NCBI GenBank assembly: GCA_905182995.1
Contig: CAJJDP010000086.1
Span: 50,144-114,143, forward strand
Source: Paramecium octaurelia
Lineage: Eukaryota; Ciliophora; Oligohymenophorea; Peniculida; Parameciidae
Reading direction: 5' to 3'
Length of the DNA: 64,000 nucleotides
This document shows, piece by piece, positions 14,145 to 27,194 of the stretch (its first letter is position 1; every line of letters starts with the position of its first letter). A program made the translations under genes and the position numbers. The notes under the pieces are model-generated. The model was not told the origin of the DNA, did no database searches, and saw nothing but the letters and a program-made list of their open reading frames with translations.

Positions 14145-15573
14145 AAATATCTTAGCACTTACAGCAGGATAACAAGAGAATAATCCTCCTTCACAGCACA
14201 TTGTGATACATAAAATAATGAAATAGCCAGCATAACTCTTATCGATATATCCAATAGCGGCAGTACAAATTAAGTTGATAACCGCTATTATCAGATAGAC
14301 CTTTTTGAAACCAATTTTATCAAACAATACTGCCCATCCAAATCTTGAACCTCCATTGCACACTGATTAGACTGAACCAAGTACTGTTAATGATGCATCA
14401 TCAATTCCAAGCTAAATAACTATAATTCATTAATACTGTTTATCCAAATACTTTATAACAATTAGCCATTAACATTCCAAAAATGATAGAACACAAAACC
14501 ATCACAATCAAAAACCAAAATGGTCTTGATTTCATGCCTTATCCTAAGGTTTCACATTCAGCATGCATAACTGTTGGATGATAGTCAACTGATTTTTCAT
14601 GATTGATTCCACTTGGCTTTTTATTTCCTTCTCCTAAAACCTATTAATATTCCAAATTCAAATCTCTAGGATATTTTACTAATAGAGTTGCAATTATGGT
14701 TAGAAGGAAATATGATCTAATATAGTATGAATAATATATTTACAAAGCTAACATCTAGAACATAAAAGGAACATTTTCGAAAACATCCCTTGAAAAATAT
14801 TTTTTTACTTTCCCATCTTCATCAAAAGGAATGTCTGGTTCTTCATTGTTCGGATTGCAAATAGCCTTGCATATAAAGTTAAAAGTAAATGCTCCGAATC
14901 CATAACCGGCAATAATCAATCCTGAAACCATTCCTCTATTAAATGGGAAAAATTTCCATCCACATACTAAAATTATATAAAATTATTACTGATTGGCAAC
15001 ATGTACACTAGTCCAGAGGGAATACCTATCATAAAACAATATATCAAGATAAATCCATAAATATTATTAATGAAGGACAGTATTAAAAATGCTAAGGAAA
15101 TTAAGAATCCTGCTCCAGCTATCATAGTTTTAAATCCTATTCTTTATGCTAACTTAACTCCAAAAGAAAGAACAGAATTTGTGGCAATTCCCAATATTGG
15201 AAACACAATCTAGAGTGTTGATTATGTGACGCTTGGATCTTTATCCTTCATGTAGGCACCAACATAAGGACCTTGAAATTAGGAGATTAATATTACTTAT
15301 TCCACCCCAGAGATAAAATGTACCAAGCACAAAGTGAAGTGCAATTCCACCAAGTAAACAAACAACACCTTGGATTTTGATACTTTGAAGCTCCTTTGGT
15401 GAATACTCCTTAAAGTGATGCTCGTCTCCATGTTCATCTGCTTAACTTTCATGATGATGCTTATCCAATTCATGATCGCTTTATGCTACTGATTAAGGAA
15501 CAGCCTAGGGCTTCATTTATAAAGATATATTTATTATTTAATGTTCAAATGATTCATAATGAATAAATATCTC

Positions 15574-17622
15574 TCAAATTTCAATTTCCCTCATTTAATT
15601 TTCATACATATCTTTCGTTTCTAATTCTTATTTATTTTGTGCTTTCTCATATTCTTATTCAACTATTCTTCCTCTCCCTTCCTTAATTACATAAAATAAC
15701 AACATAAATAAATTTAAACATAAGAATTGCAAAGTAAAATATTAATTTCCAATCTACTTCATGTCATAACAGAAAATTTCTGTTAACATTAATTCGATAA
15801 TCCATATTATTTCTATTATCAATTATAAAATTATATTATCAAAATATTCAACATTATATTCAGTAATCTTTTAAATACTTGTTATTATGCTTTTTTCATT
15901 TATTTCTAAATTGCTATTGATTTCAGTTGTAAAATGGTAATACATTTATTAAAAGCATATTAGCATAATAATATCCATGAGATGTAAATATCCATCAATT
16001 TAAAATAAAACAGGACTATTTGGTAGTACTGGATGAGTAATAGTGATATATAAGACATCTATTACTAAATATGCTGGATATTTAAAATAACTCTCTTCAT
16101 TTTCTCTAAAGTATTAAAATGACAATAACAAGATTGGCAATAGGTTTTAGGCTCTGCAAAAACAACAAACCAATAGAATTGTAACATCCACATGTTTTCT
16201 GCATAAGAATATAATCAAAGGTATGAATATAATCAATAAATATTTAACGTATGACGATAAAATAATTATTATAAATATTCCTATGCTATATTTTAATAAA
16301 TTTTATTTTGTTTTCAATAAAGTTAAAATTAAATCCTTGTTTTTGATAAACATATAAGCCAAACTTCCAATTGAAAGTAATTAATAAAATGGAAAATCAC
16401 TTATCAAAAGCAAGAATCCTAAAAGACTTTAAATGACAGGTTATTTCATTTTTAAAAGTAATACCAAAAATAGTGTTATTTTTAACAAGTTAATCTCAAT
16501 AAATGCAAATGCTGCTGTTAATCCAATGATATACCAATCAATAATCACCAACTCTTGTTGTTTGAAAAATATCAAGTACAAGATATATAGACATAAAAAG
16601 AGTCCAAGCAAAAGAACAAAGATGTTGCCACTAATTTCAGAATTAATAGCAAAAGCAAGATCTTTTATTTCATATTTTAATGTATCTAAATAATTCTAAA
16701 TCATCTTATCATCTTTACTTGTTGAAACTAATTCAAATTAATCTTTGAATAAGTCTAAGTCCTTCTAATACTTGATTGACTTCTTTTTTTCTATCAAAGT
16801 GTAATGTTCATATAACTGATATAAATTCATCATGTAATCCAATAGTTAAATCTGATTGATATCTTAGGCAGGTTTAGTTTCGTAAAATAGACCTGGCAAT
16901 ATCATTCCATGATTTTCTAATGGTATAGGAGAATCAAGTAGACAACTGATTGTAGAAGTTAATGAATCAATTGAATAAATGGTTTTGGTATGCTCATCTT
17001 TTGATAATCTAGTTCTATTCGTATAGAAATAGACTTTGTCAAATTTGAGAACAATTATCATTGTATTATTGCCGACTTAAGACAATAAATTATCATATTC
17101 TATTGATGATAGCTAAAGGTTATCAATGTAATAGAATGCAAAATCATCTTAATTTAATTTTGCAATTAATTCTGATCCGTCATTTAATTACTAAAATTAG
17201 CTAAAAGGATCATAATCTGTATAAGCCTTATAGCTAGATAAATAACTAGTTTTATTTTGTTTTTTTAACTGGTATGTCACACTATCTAAGGTTTAATATT
17301 GGATATTCCAATATTGTAATTATGCAATCGGACTTATTCCATGTATTACTGTATTGTAAAGAATTTCATAATTAATATTGAATTATGAATCAATATGATA
17401 ATATACATCATTGTCGTCGAATCCTGTAAAATTTTCATCGACAATTAAAACGATTCTGCTAAATACATAATAAAAAAAATCCTTCTTATCAAGGAATAAT
17501 GGATTTCCAGTATTCTTTTAAGCTTTATTTAATTCTTAGGAATTCATAAAGTATCCAATTAAAATGCAAAGAAACGCAATTATTTTCAGGCTTAGAAATC
17601 CAATGTTAGTATAATTGAACAT
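15574..17622 (-). CDS. Membrane protein resembling GPI-ethanolaminephosphate transferase, divergent catalytic part
   Basis: An intronless frame of exactly 683 codons (682 aa). One N-terminal helix (residues ~10-26) is followed by a ~300-residue luminal-type domain, then about ten helices from ~340. The segment SISCLLDSPIPLENHGMILPG (here TSTISCLLDSPIPLENHG) resembles the motif near the end of the alkaline-phosphatase fold in PIG-G/PIG-O/PIG-N enzymes (VPT.S.LL..PIP...G..LP). However, the expected metal-site motifs, a VDALR-like start and a GDHG box, are not visible; the matching places read LIVDENFTG and IIVLKFDKVYF. So it may be a non-catalytic family member, or only distantly related. The start MFNYTNIGFLSLK is the first ATG of the frame. 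The MFS gene start lies about 57 bp downstream of its stop. Confidence 0.6.
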
Positions 17623-18482
17623 ATTAAAATTTATTATTAATTAGACAAAATATTTAATACAACAAAACATACCTCTTTATTGTTTATTAGACTTCTGATT
17701 ATCAGCTATTTAATATCTTCTTTTTATATCCCTAGTTATGCTATGGATTATATATTAATCAATTTGGTTGAAACATAGAGTCATTATTTAACAAAGGATG
17801 AGACAATAATACTAAATTGTTGATATTTAAATTAAAATCTATGATTAACAAATTACTACTTCATAAAAACATCTAATTACCTTGATTTGATAACTAAATA
17901 AGAATGCAGAAGAATTGTTTATCTATTTGAATTAAGTTTGAATAATCAGGAACTCAGATCTTTTGTAATACTCACATAACAATAACAATTAAATTGTTTC
18001 AAACTAATTTGGCATCAGTTTCAAAACTATTTTAAATAACCTAGTAATTTCATAATTTAATACTTTTGATTCATTACAAAAGAATTTGAGTTATTACTTA
18101 TTTTTTACAATGGATAGTGAATGAATTTCAGGGGTTTAACAAATATTTGCCGATGGGGAATTAAATATTCAAATTTACAATAGACTCAATAATTGTTGAT
18201 TAATTTGAGAGAAAATTAAAAAAAATAAACAAATTAAAGGTTTCTCTTAAGTAAAATTCTGATTTTCTTAGAAACCAGTAATTTTTTAAAACATCTATTT
18301 TTGTTTTAATGAAAAATTCTGGGGAGACTTTTTAATCAATCTGGTTTTAGCATACTCAAAGATCGAGGGAGAATAGATATGTATAATTAAAAAATATATT
18401 TTATTGATGATTTTAATGTATAACTGTTTCATATTCATATGGTTTCAAATTAAAAGGATTATTATAATAATATTAATAACCA
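17623..18482. other. Divergent intergenic region upstream of the Ca2+-ATPase
   Basis: About 860 bp of AT-rich sequence between two divergent genes, with no supported coding frame. It should hold both promoters; no element is recognisable by eye. Confidence 0.5.
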
Positions 18483-21400
18483 ATGGCGGACGATGACCCA
18501 ATGACGCAGCAGGAATAATTAAAAGATGATGGGAGTGAACCATATGGAAAATTTCGAATCGCAAAGCAAATATTGTGTTCAATCGCTTACATGTGCCAAG
18601 AGAGAGTATTTGCTGAGGAAGTAGACAAACTAGAAGAAATTGGAGAGAGGCTGATAGAGGTATTAGATGTGTATAGTATGAAAGGAAGGACTCTGTACGG
18701 ATTTCAAGTCAGGTTTGACAATGAATGATTAATCGGAGAGAGAGAGAGCATTTGGACACAATAGGAAACCCAGAATTGAACCTAAAGGGTATTGTGAGTT
18801 GTGGCTGGGAGCTTTGAATGATTTTACAATGAAAGTTTTATGCATAGCAGCCATCGTCAGTATTATAGTTGATGTTTCAACTGCTGATGATAGTTACAGG
18901 AAATTGGCTTGGATTGAAGGTAAATAATAAAATAAATAAAATAGGATTTGCAATATTGGTAGCAGTGATTATATCTACAAATGCAAATGCTGTGAATGAT
19001 TACCAAAAAGAACGACAATTTTAAAAATTGAATGAAGTAGCCGATGAGAGAAAGAGAGTGACAGTAGTTAGGAATGGAAAGAAGTGTGATATTCATATGA
19101 GTGAAGTGCTGGTTGGAGATGTTGTACAAATATTCGAAGGAATGGAAATCCCTGCAGATGGTTTTGTACTGGAAGCATCAGATTTGACAGCTGACGAGAG
19201 TGCTATGACTGGAGAAACTGATCCAATCAAAAAAAATGTGTTGAGTGAATGTGTTAACAAGAGGAACTAATTAAAAGAAGAAGGAGGACAAGTAAATATA
19301 AATATAATTATATTATTAGAACACAGCAGGCCATCACGATGTTCCATCTCCAATAATGATGAGTGGAACAAGAGTTCTAAGTGGTGAAGGCAAGATGCTC
19401 ATTCTTGTTGTAGGAGACTCATCCTGTGCTGGTAAGATTGCAGCATTGTTGAGATAAGATGAACCAGAAGGTAAATATAATTATAAGATTTAATAGCCAC
19501 TCCTTTGTAAATGAAGTTAACTGCAATAGCAGAAGATATTGGTAAATTTGGATTGATCTCAGCAATTTTGATTGTTTGTGTTATGTGTTTAAGATTTGGT
19601 ATTGAGAGAGGATTGAATGATGATTGGGAAAATTATATGATTGTTACAATCATTGGATACTTTATCATTGGAATCACAGTGGTCGTCGTTGCTATTCCAG
19701 AAGGATTGCCATTGGCAGTTACTCTATCATTGGCTTATTCAACCAAATAAATGCTTCAAGATCAGAATCTAGTCAGAAAAATGGCAGCATGTGAAACTAT
19801 GGGAGGAGCCTCTATGATTTGTTCAGACAAAACAGGAACTTTGACTCAAAACAAAATGTCACTCGTTAATGTGTGGAATGATGATATCATTGAAATAGAT
19901 ACCTATTCTGAAAAACAATAATTGACATCTTATTTCCCATAAAACTTCTAAGAATTCTTTATTTAATGTGCTGTTGTCAATGGATCTGCTATGCTTAGGC
20001 CTGAACCCAAAGGTTCTAAGACAGAAATTGCCTTATTGGAATTCATCGAAAGATGCACTATGAATTATGAAGAACAAAGAGAGAAATATCCAGCTAGTAC
20101 TAAATTCCCCTTTAGCAGTTAAAGAAAAAGAATGTCTATGGTTTTAGAATTAGATGGAGGAAGACGTAGATTGGTTTGTAAAGGAGCATCAGAAATGGTA
20201 TTGGCTGCATGTTCATAATATCATTCTAAGGGAAATGGATCTATTGTTCCCATGAATCAAGACTTAAAATAGAAAGTAGAGAAAGCAATTGAAACTATGG
20301 CTGGCAGAGCATTGAGAACTATTTGTTTAGCATACAAGGAAATCAGTGCCAGAGAAGATTTGACAACTAAAGATCCAAAGGGTGTATATGCTGTTGAATA
20401 AAGTGACTTAACCTTGGTTGCAGTATTGGGAATCAAAGATATTCTTAGACAAGAAGTGCCAAGAGCTATTTAATTATGCAGAAGAGCAGGAATTAAAGTT
20501 AGAATGGTTACTGGAGATAATAAAATGACTGCTAGAGCTATTGCTAAGGAATGTGGTATCATTACACCAGGAGATGATTAATCTATTGTTATGGAAGGAC
20601 CTGACTTTATTGCTAAAATTGGTGGTGTTGTTTGCTCAAAGTGTAGAACTGCTATCTGCCCTTGTGCAAGAGATAGTACTACTGCAAAGAAGGAAAATAA
20701 GGATGTTAGAGTTGATACAATTGCAAATGCACAAGAGTTCGACAAAATCTATCCTCATTTAGATGTGTTGGCTCGTAGTAGACCTGAAGATAAGTATGCT
20801 TTAGTAACAGGTTTGATTGAAAGAGGTCATGTGGTTGCTGTTACAGGTGATGGTACTAATGATGCTCCAGCTTTGAAAAAGGCAGATGTTGGATTTGCTA
20901 TGGGTATTGCAGGAACTGAAGTTGCTAGAGAGGCTGCTGCTATTATTCTATTGGATGACAACTTTAATTCAATTGTTAAGGCTGTTATGTGGGGTAGAAA
21001 TGTCTATGATAACATCAAAAAGTTTTTGAGATTTTAATTGACTGCTAATTTGGTTAGTGTGGGATTGACATTAATTGGTGCTGCTGTTTTGAGTTAGGAA
21101 ATTTTGAAACCTATTTAATTGTTATGGGTTAACTTGATTATGGATACTCTAGGTTCTCTTGCCTTAGCCACAGAGCCACCCACTGAGAAATTACTGTATC
21201 GTAAACCACATGATAGAAATGAGTACATCATCTCTAAAAAGATGTTTAAATTCATTATTGGAACTGCTTTAATATAATTAGCTGTTGTTTTATTTATAGT
21301 GTTTGCAGGAGATTCCTTTTTGCCTGAATATGCTGATGAGTATGATCTTACAGCATACAGAGGAATAAAGAAACGATACAAATATAGTGATCATTTGTGC

Positions 21401-22205
21401 AAGACTACTTATGAAGATCTCAAGAAATATTCAGAGGAAAGTGGTAGAGCTATGACTTTGATTCCAGATGTCTCGGCATCAAAGGATGTTAAATAGAGTG
21501 GTTATTGTTTATCATCTGAATGTGTGTGCCATGAAGATAAATGTTATGACATCATGTGTGAGGAATGTGATTTTGAAACTAGTTGCACTATTGTAGCCAG
21601 CGGTAGATTGAATACTCCTGATGGAAAAAGAGATTATGCAGTATTCTATGAAGATACTCACGAACCTTCTCGTCATGTATTAATTAATTCATAAACAATT
21701 AGTTTACTTATGTCTTTAATGTTTTCATTATGCTTCAATTATTTAATTTTCTCAATAGCAGAAGATTCAATGATGAAATCAACATTTTTGAAGGAATCGC
21801 CAAACATGAGGCCTTCTTAACAATCGTACCTGTTATTTTCTGTATCTAAATCCTCATGGTAACATTTGGTTCTAAAGCTATTGGTCTTTATGGTAATTTC
21901 GGACTCAAAATATAACAATGGTAATTCTTGAATATATTTGTTTAGGTTGATCGGTATTGGATTCGGATGTATTTCAATTATTGGGTGTTTCTTCCTGAAA
22001 TTCATCAAGGAAGACATGTGTTGTGAATGTGGTAGCAAAGAAATCAACCCAATGGAAACTGAACATAAGGTTATCGCCTTAAAGGGAGATCATTCCTCAG
22101 GTGGCTTAGCAAGACGTTATTCATCTCTTGTAAACTCATTCATTTATCTTTTAGAGACACGATTAGAATCCTTTTAGTGCTCCTCATCAATAACATTAGC
22201 ATTGA
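18483..22205 (+). CDS. PMCA: Plasma-membrane-type Ca2+-ATPase (P2B)
   Basis: It pumps Ca2+ out of the cytosol at the cell surface or alveolar membranes. Seven introns of 25-28 nt leave exactly 1181 codons. Visible parts: N-terminal segment [10 protein letters not shown], actuator TGET ([12 protein letters not shown]), [15 protein letters not shown] in helix 4, phosphorylation motif [14 protein letters not shown], nucleotide motif KGASEMV, hinge [17 protein letters not shown] and [14 protein letters not shown]. Two unusual parts are a cysteine cluster near the hinge (about 20635-20670, CSKC...CPC) and an extracellular M7-M8 loop of ~130 residues with eight Cys (about 21310-21670). The C-terminal tail after helix 10 is short, with CCECGSKE. 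It ends 35 bp before the actin-related gene. Confidence 0.96.
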
Positions 22206-22240
22206 ATAATTATAAATAATCATATATATTAACTAAATAA

Positions 22241-23560
22241 ATGAAAATCAACAAGAGAGCCACTATGGAGAGTGAGTATGACTAAAAGGACATCGTTGTC
22301 ATTGACAATGGTACTGATACTATCAAAGTGGGAATCTCTGGAGAGGATTATCCTAGAGTAATTATGACTCTATTATATTTATAGCTTATCTATGATAATA
22401 AATGCGGATCACACTCAGTTTAAAATGACAATGACAATCCAAACAATAAACCATAACTCTTATTTGGTTAAGATTTAAAGAAAGTCATCAAAGAAAAAAA
22501 GTTGAATGTACAGTTATCAAATCCAATCAAAGACGGAGTACAAATTATAATTATTATATTTCCTTAGAAAATTGATAATGTGGAATCTATGAAAGAATTC
22601 TGGCAATATATTCTTGAGGATGGATTACAGATATCTGAATTGCAATAAGTCAATTTATTAATCATCGATCAAGTAAAGAATAGCAAAGAGTACAAATCAA
22701 AACTTGCTGAAGTCTTTTTTGATTATCTCAAAGTCTAATCTGTTTTGTTCATGAATTCAGCAACTTTGTCATTATTTTCTACTGGATTAGTTAGGTAATT
22801 ATTTGAATTACCCTTTTTTCAGTGGTCTGTCAATTGAATTAGGACATGCTGTTAATACTGTTGTTCCTATTTATTAAGGATTCCCAATTATGCATGCTTT
22901 AGAATTTTCTCATATCTCTGGTGCTGAAATCACATAATGTTTGGAAAATGATTTGAAAACCTACGAAATATCACTAGATAAATTTTCAGAGGAAGAGAAG
23001 CAATGGATTATTAAAGATATTAAAGAAACTATGTGTTACATAGCTAGTGATTATGAAATGCAAGTAATAAATATCAATTATCAATTAAGATCAACTCAGA
23101 AGATAATTTCACAGAAGAAGAGCGAAGTTATGAATTACCAGATGAATAAGTCATTCATATAACTCCAAAAATTAGATACCACAGTTCAGAAGCTTTATTC
23201 AATTCTGCTGTTTTAAACAAGACTGGCTTTTCACTCCCTCAAATGATTGTTAATTCAATCCAAAGATGCGATAAGGAATTGAGATAAGAATTGGTTTCTA
23301 ACATGGTCCTTGGAGGAGGCACTTCTATGTTTCAAGGTCTAATATCAAGACTACAAGATGATATTTGTTAGATCTATCCAGGTGGTGCAATGAGGTCAGA
23401 ATTTAACTTTGTTGCTGATTTTCAAAGGAAGTATAGTGCTTGGATAGGTGGTTCCATGCTTGGATCACTCAAGACATTTTAATCTTTAGCTATCAACAAA
23501 CAAGAGTATGAAGAAAACCCAGAAGGAAAAATGTCACTTATTCATAAGAGAACATTTTGA
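22241..23560 (+). CDS. Divergent actin-related protein
   Basis: An actin-fold protein of 402 aa after four introns (27, 30, 28 and 26 nt; the length closes exactly). The phosphate-1 loop is present as VIDNGTDTIKVGISGED (actin DNGSG..KAG.AG.D). The region matching the actin phosphate-2 loop reads SIELGHAVNTVVPIYQGFPI, so the usual DSGDG is lost while the following VVPIYQG is kept. The adenosine motif is intact as NMVLGGGTSMFQGL, and AWIGGSMLGSLKTFQSL matches the actin C-terminal WIGGS. It ends MSLIHKRTF, not KCF. It therefore belongs to the actin-related proteins, but I cannot assign a subfamily. Roles in chromatin remodelling or dynactin-like complexes are only family possibilities. The start is 35 bp after the Ca2+ pump's stop. 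Confidence 0.85.
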
Positions 23561-23656
23561 AACCAATTATATTAGTAATTATTTTTATCAGATTTCATAT
23601 ATTTATATATTCTATAACTTACTATAGCATTTATTTGTATAATAGGATATATATAT

Positions 23657-25728
23657 TCAAAATATCTATTTTAAATTTCTTGATTGTTATTCGTCACCTG
23701 ACAGACGAAGACAATTAATTGCTTTTTTATAACTATTCATTTTAACTAATATTTAAGCTAATAAATTATAATAATAATTATAACCTTTTTTAGAATAATG
23801 ATCTAAATCTTCTAAATTATAGAAACCAAATTAATCCCAACATTATATTGCTTCTAAGAATCTTTCATTTTAACATAAAATAGAAGCTAACAATCATTGA
23901 TTATTTTCAACCTTTGTAATTGAAAAAACTTATATTGTTTTTATTTAATTTTATTCCATCTTCCCAACAGTCTAAGCTTTCAGAAAATCTTTCTTATTCA
24001 AATAAAGCATTCGCTAATAAAATCATTTGATTAATGGTACATTTTTCTCGATAAAAAATTATTTCACTCTAATTCAATTCGATTCCTTTATTCCAGCATT
24101 ATATAATTTCATCAAACCTTCCTAATTCCTCTAGAAGAGAAGCTGATCATTAAAATATTATTGCAACTTACCTTTAAAGTTGAAAAAAATAGAATTATGT
24201 TTATTATTTTAGATCCCAATATCCCACACCTCAAGTGCTTATTCAAACTTTTCTTATTCAATTAAAATTTTTGCTAAGCACAATTTTGCAAATTTACATT
24301 TCTCTTCATAAAATTCACATTTGTGTTTATTATTTTCAATCCCATAATCCCAACATTCTAATACTTCACTGATTCTCTACAATTTAGATAAGAATTATGC
24401 TTAAGATATCATAAGCGATTTACCTTTTTCAATATAAAAGCCAATATTGTTTAAATTATTTAATATTCCTTAATTTAATATTTCTACTGCTTCTTCAATT
24501 CTATTCTGCATTTTTAATGCTTTAGCTACATAGTTAAATTGTTAAGATACCAAGCTAACCCAAAAAAGGTACATAAGATTAATGAACTTTTACTGCTTGA
24601 GTCCAACATTCTATAACTTTATCATACTTTCCAAGTTTTTTTAAAGCCCAAGCTATCAATAAATAGATTTAGTTACCTTTATGGCTATAAAATTCCATAG
24701 TCTATTAATTCAATGATATGATTTTATCACAATAGATTATGACTTCCTCAATTCTATTTTACTTTTATAATGCCTAGACTATTCATAATCAAAAGAAATA
24801 ACTAATTTATATATAAAAATTTGGATCTTTGCAATTAATTTTGATCCCTTAATCCCAACATTCAATAATTTCATCTAATTTTCCATTCTTCTCTAAAGTC
24901 TTAGCTAAAAATGTTGAAAAAGATATTAAAACCCTTCTCAATGTAATATAATATATTTGTTTTATTATTTTCAATTCCTTAATCCCAGCAATCAATACTT
25001 TCTTATATTAAACCAACCTATTCTAAATATATACCTAAGCTTTCATTAATAAAATACATTTTAATCCATAGAAGTATATATCAGTTTAATTCAACTATAT
25101 TGCTTGATTTAACAATTCGATAGCTTCTTTTTGAAGACCTTTATCTCGTAATTGAGAAACTATTAAATGTAATTAGTTCCATACACAATTTATAAAAAAA
25201 TATTCGAGGATTCTACTGCATCTTTTTCGAAAAGTAATAAATAATCAATTTTAATAATAGTCAAATATATTTAAATATTGTAAAATACTATGAGAATTAA
25301 AAATTTTGTTTTACTAAAATTCATAAACCTTTATTCGATAAGAAATCAAAATTATAGTATAAAATTTGATAGAACTCAAAAGGTTTCTTTCGCTTGAGTC
25401 ATAAATTTTGTTATGAAAAAATTCTCTTCCTATCCCAACTAAATTGCTAGACGTTATATTTAGATTGCTTTCCTATACATATTTAAGCCTTATAGTGAAA
25501 TTCCTTAAAATTTAAATGATAATCTTTTTTACTCTTTTGATTAATAATTTCTGAATTTTTTGAATCAAGCTTAAGTGCTAAATCATAACAACATAAGGCT
25601 TTAAGATATTAATTTTATGTTTCTAAAGAAATACCTGAAAATAATGTAAATATTCTAGTTACATTTCCATAAATAAATTTGCACAAAGTTTGGATTTAAT
25701 TAAAGAATGATTTCGAAATGTTCCAAAG
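23657..25728 (-). CDS. TPR-like repeat protein with CWDxGI units (3' part; 5' end cut by the N at 25729)
   Basis: A large helical-repeat protein broken into many exons. About nine units of ~40 residues share a core such as EIIECWDQGIKIN, SEVLECWDYGIENNKHK, SIDCWDQGIENNKTN, DEIIQCWNKGIELN and EQALEVWDIGIQNNKHN. Each ends with a helix-start asparagine pair, and the spacer helices contain LAKI or LA.IL. This is a degenerate TPR layout in which W-D/N-x-G-I replaces the usual second-helix consensus. The C-terminus is KAINCLRLSGDE plus a short tail to TGA at 23657. The gene's remaining 5' part is at 27195-27885, after the two assembly overlaps are merged. It is a scaffold-type protein by family; partner unknown. 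Exon edges were not all resolved. Confidence 0.75.
24264..25728. repeat. Contig-end overlap, copy 1 (left of the N at 25729)
   Basis: A 1465-bp stretch that recurs at 25730-27194 (offset 1466), ending exactly at the N. It lies inside the TPR-like gene. The phase and content show an unmerged assembly overlap, not an internal gene duplication. Confidence 0.9.
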
Positions 25729-25729
25729 N

Positions 25730-27194
25730 AAAATTTTTGCTAAGCACAATTTTGCAAATTTACATTTCTCTTCATAAAATTCACATTTGTGTTTATTATT
25801 TTCAATCCCATAATCCCAACATTCTAATACTTCACTGATTCTCTACAATTTAGATAAGAATTATGCTTAAGATATCATAAGCGATTTACCTTTTTCAATA
25901 TAAAAGCCAATATTGTTTAAATTATTTAATATTCCTTAATTTAATATTTCTACTGCTTCTTCAATTCTATTCTGCATTTTTAATGCTTTAGCTACATAGT
26001 TAAATTGTTAAGATACCAAGCTAACCCAAAAAAGGTACATAAGATTAATGAACTTTTACTGCTTGAGTCCAACATTCTATAACTTTATCATACTTTCCAA
26101 GTTTTTTTAAAGCCCAAGCTATCAATAAATAGATTTAGTTACCTTTATGGCTATAAAATTCCATAGTCTATTAATTCAATGATATGATTTTATCACAATA
26201 GATTATGACTTCCTCAATTCTATTTTACTTTTATAATGCCTAGACTATTCATAATCAAAAGAAATAACTAATTTATATATAAAAATTTGGATCTTTGCAA
26301 TTAATTTTGATCCCTTAATCCCAACATTCAATAATTTCATCTAATTTTCCATTCTTCTCTAAAGTCTTAGCTAAAAATGTTGAAAAAGATATTAAAACCC
26401 TTCTCAATGTAATATAATATATTTGTTTTATTATTTTCAATTCCTTAATCCCAGCAATCAATACTTTCTTATATTAAACCAACCTATTCTAAATATATAC
26501 CTAAGCTTTCATTAATAAAATACATTTTAATCCATAGAAGTATATATCAGTTTAATTCAACTATATTGCTTGATTTAACAATTCGATAGCTTCTTTTTGA
26601 AGACCTTTATCTCGTAATTGAGAAACTATTAAATGTAATTAGTTCCATACACAATTTATAAAAAAATATTCGAGGATTCTACTGCATCTTTTTCGAAAAG
26701 TAATAAATAATCAATTTTAATAATAGTCAAATATATTTAAATATTGTAAAATACTATGAGAATTAAAAATTTTGTTTTACTAAAATTCATAAACCTTTAT
26801 TCGATAAGAAATCAAAATTATAGTATAAAATTTGATAGAACTCAAAAGGTTTCTTTCGCTTGAGTCATAAATTTTGTTATGAAAAAATTCTCTTCCTATC
26901 CCAACTAAATTGCTAGACGTTATATTTAGATTGCTTTCCTATACATATTTAAGCCTTATAGTGAAATTCCTTAAAATTTAAATGATAATCTTTTTTACTC
27001 TTTTGATTAATAATTTCTGAATTTTTTGAATCAAGCTTAAGTGCTAAATCATAACAACATAAGGCTTTAAGATATTAATTTTATGTTTCTAAAGAAATAC
27101 CTGAAAATAATGTAAATATTCTAGTTACATTTCCATAAATAAATTTGCACAAAGTTTGGATTTAATTAAAGAATGATTTCGAAATGTTCCAAAG
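25730..27194. repeat. Contig-end overlap, copy 2 (right of the N at 25729)
   Basis: The second copy of 24264-25728. The sequence becomes unique at 27195, where the 5' part of the TPR-like gene continues. Confidence 0.9.
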
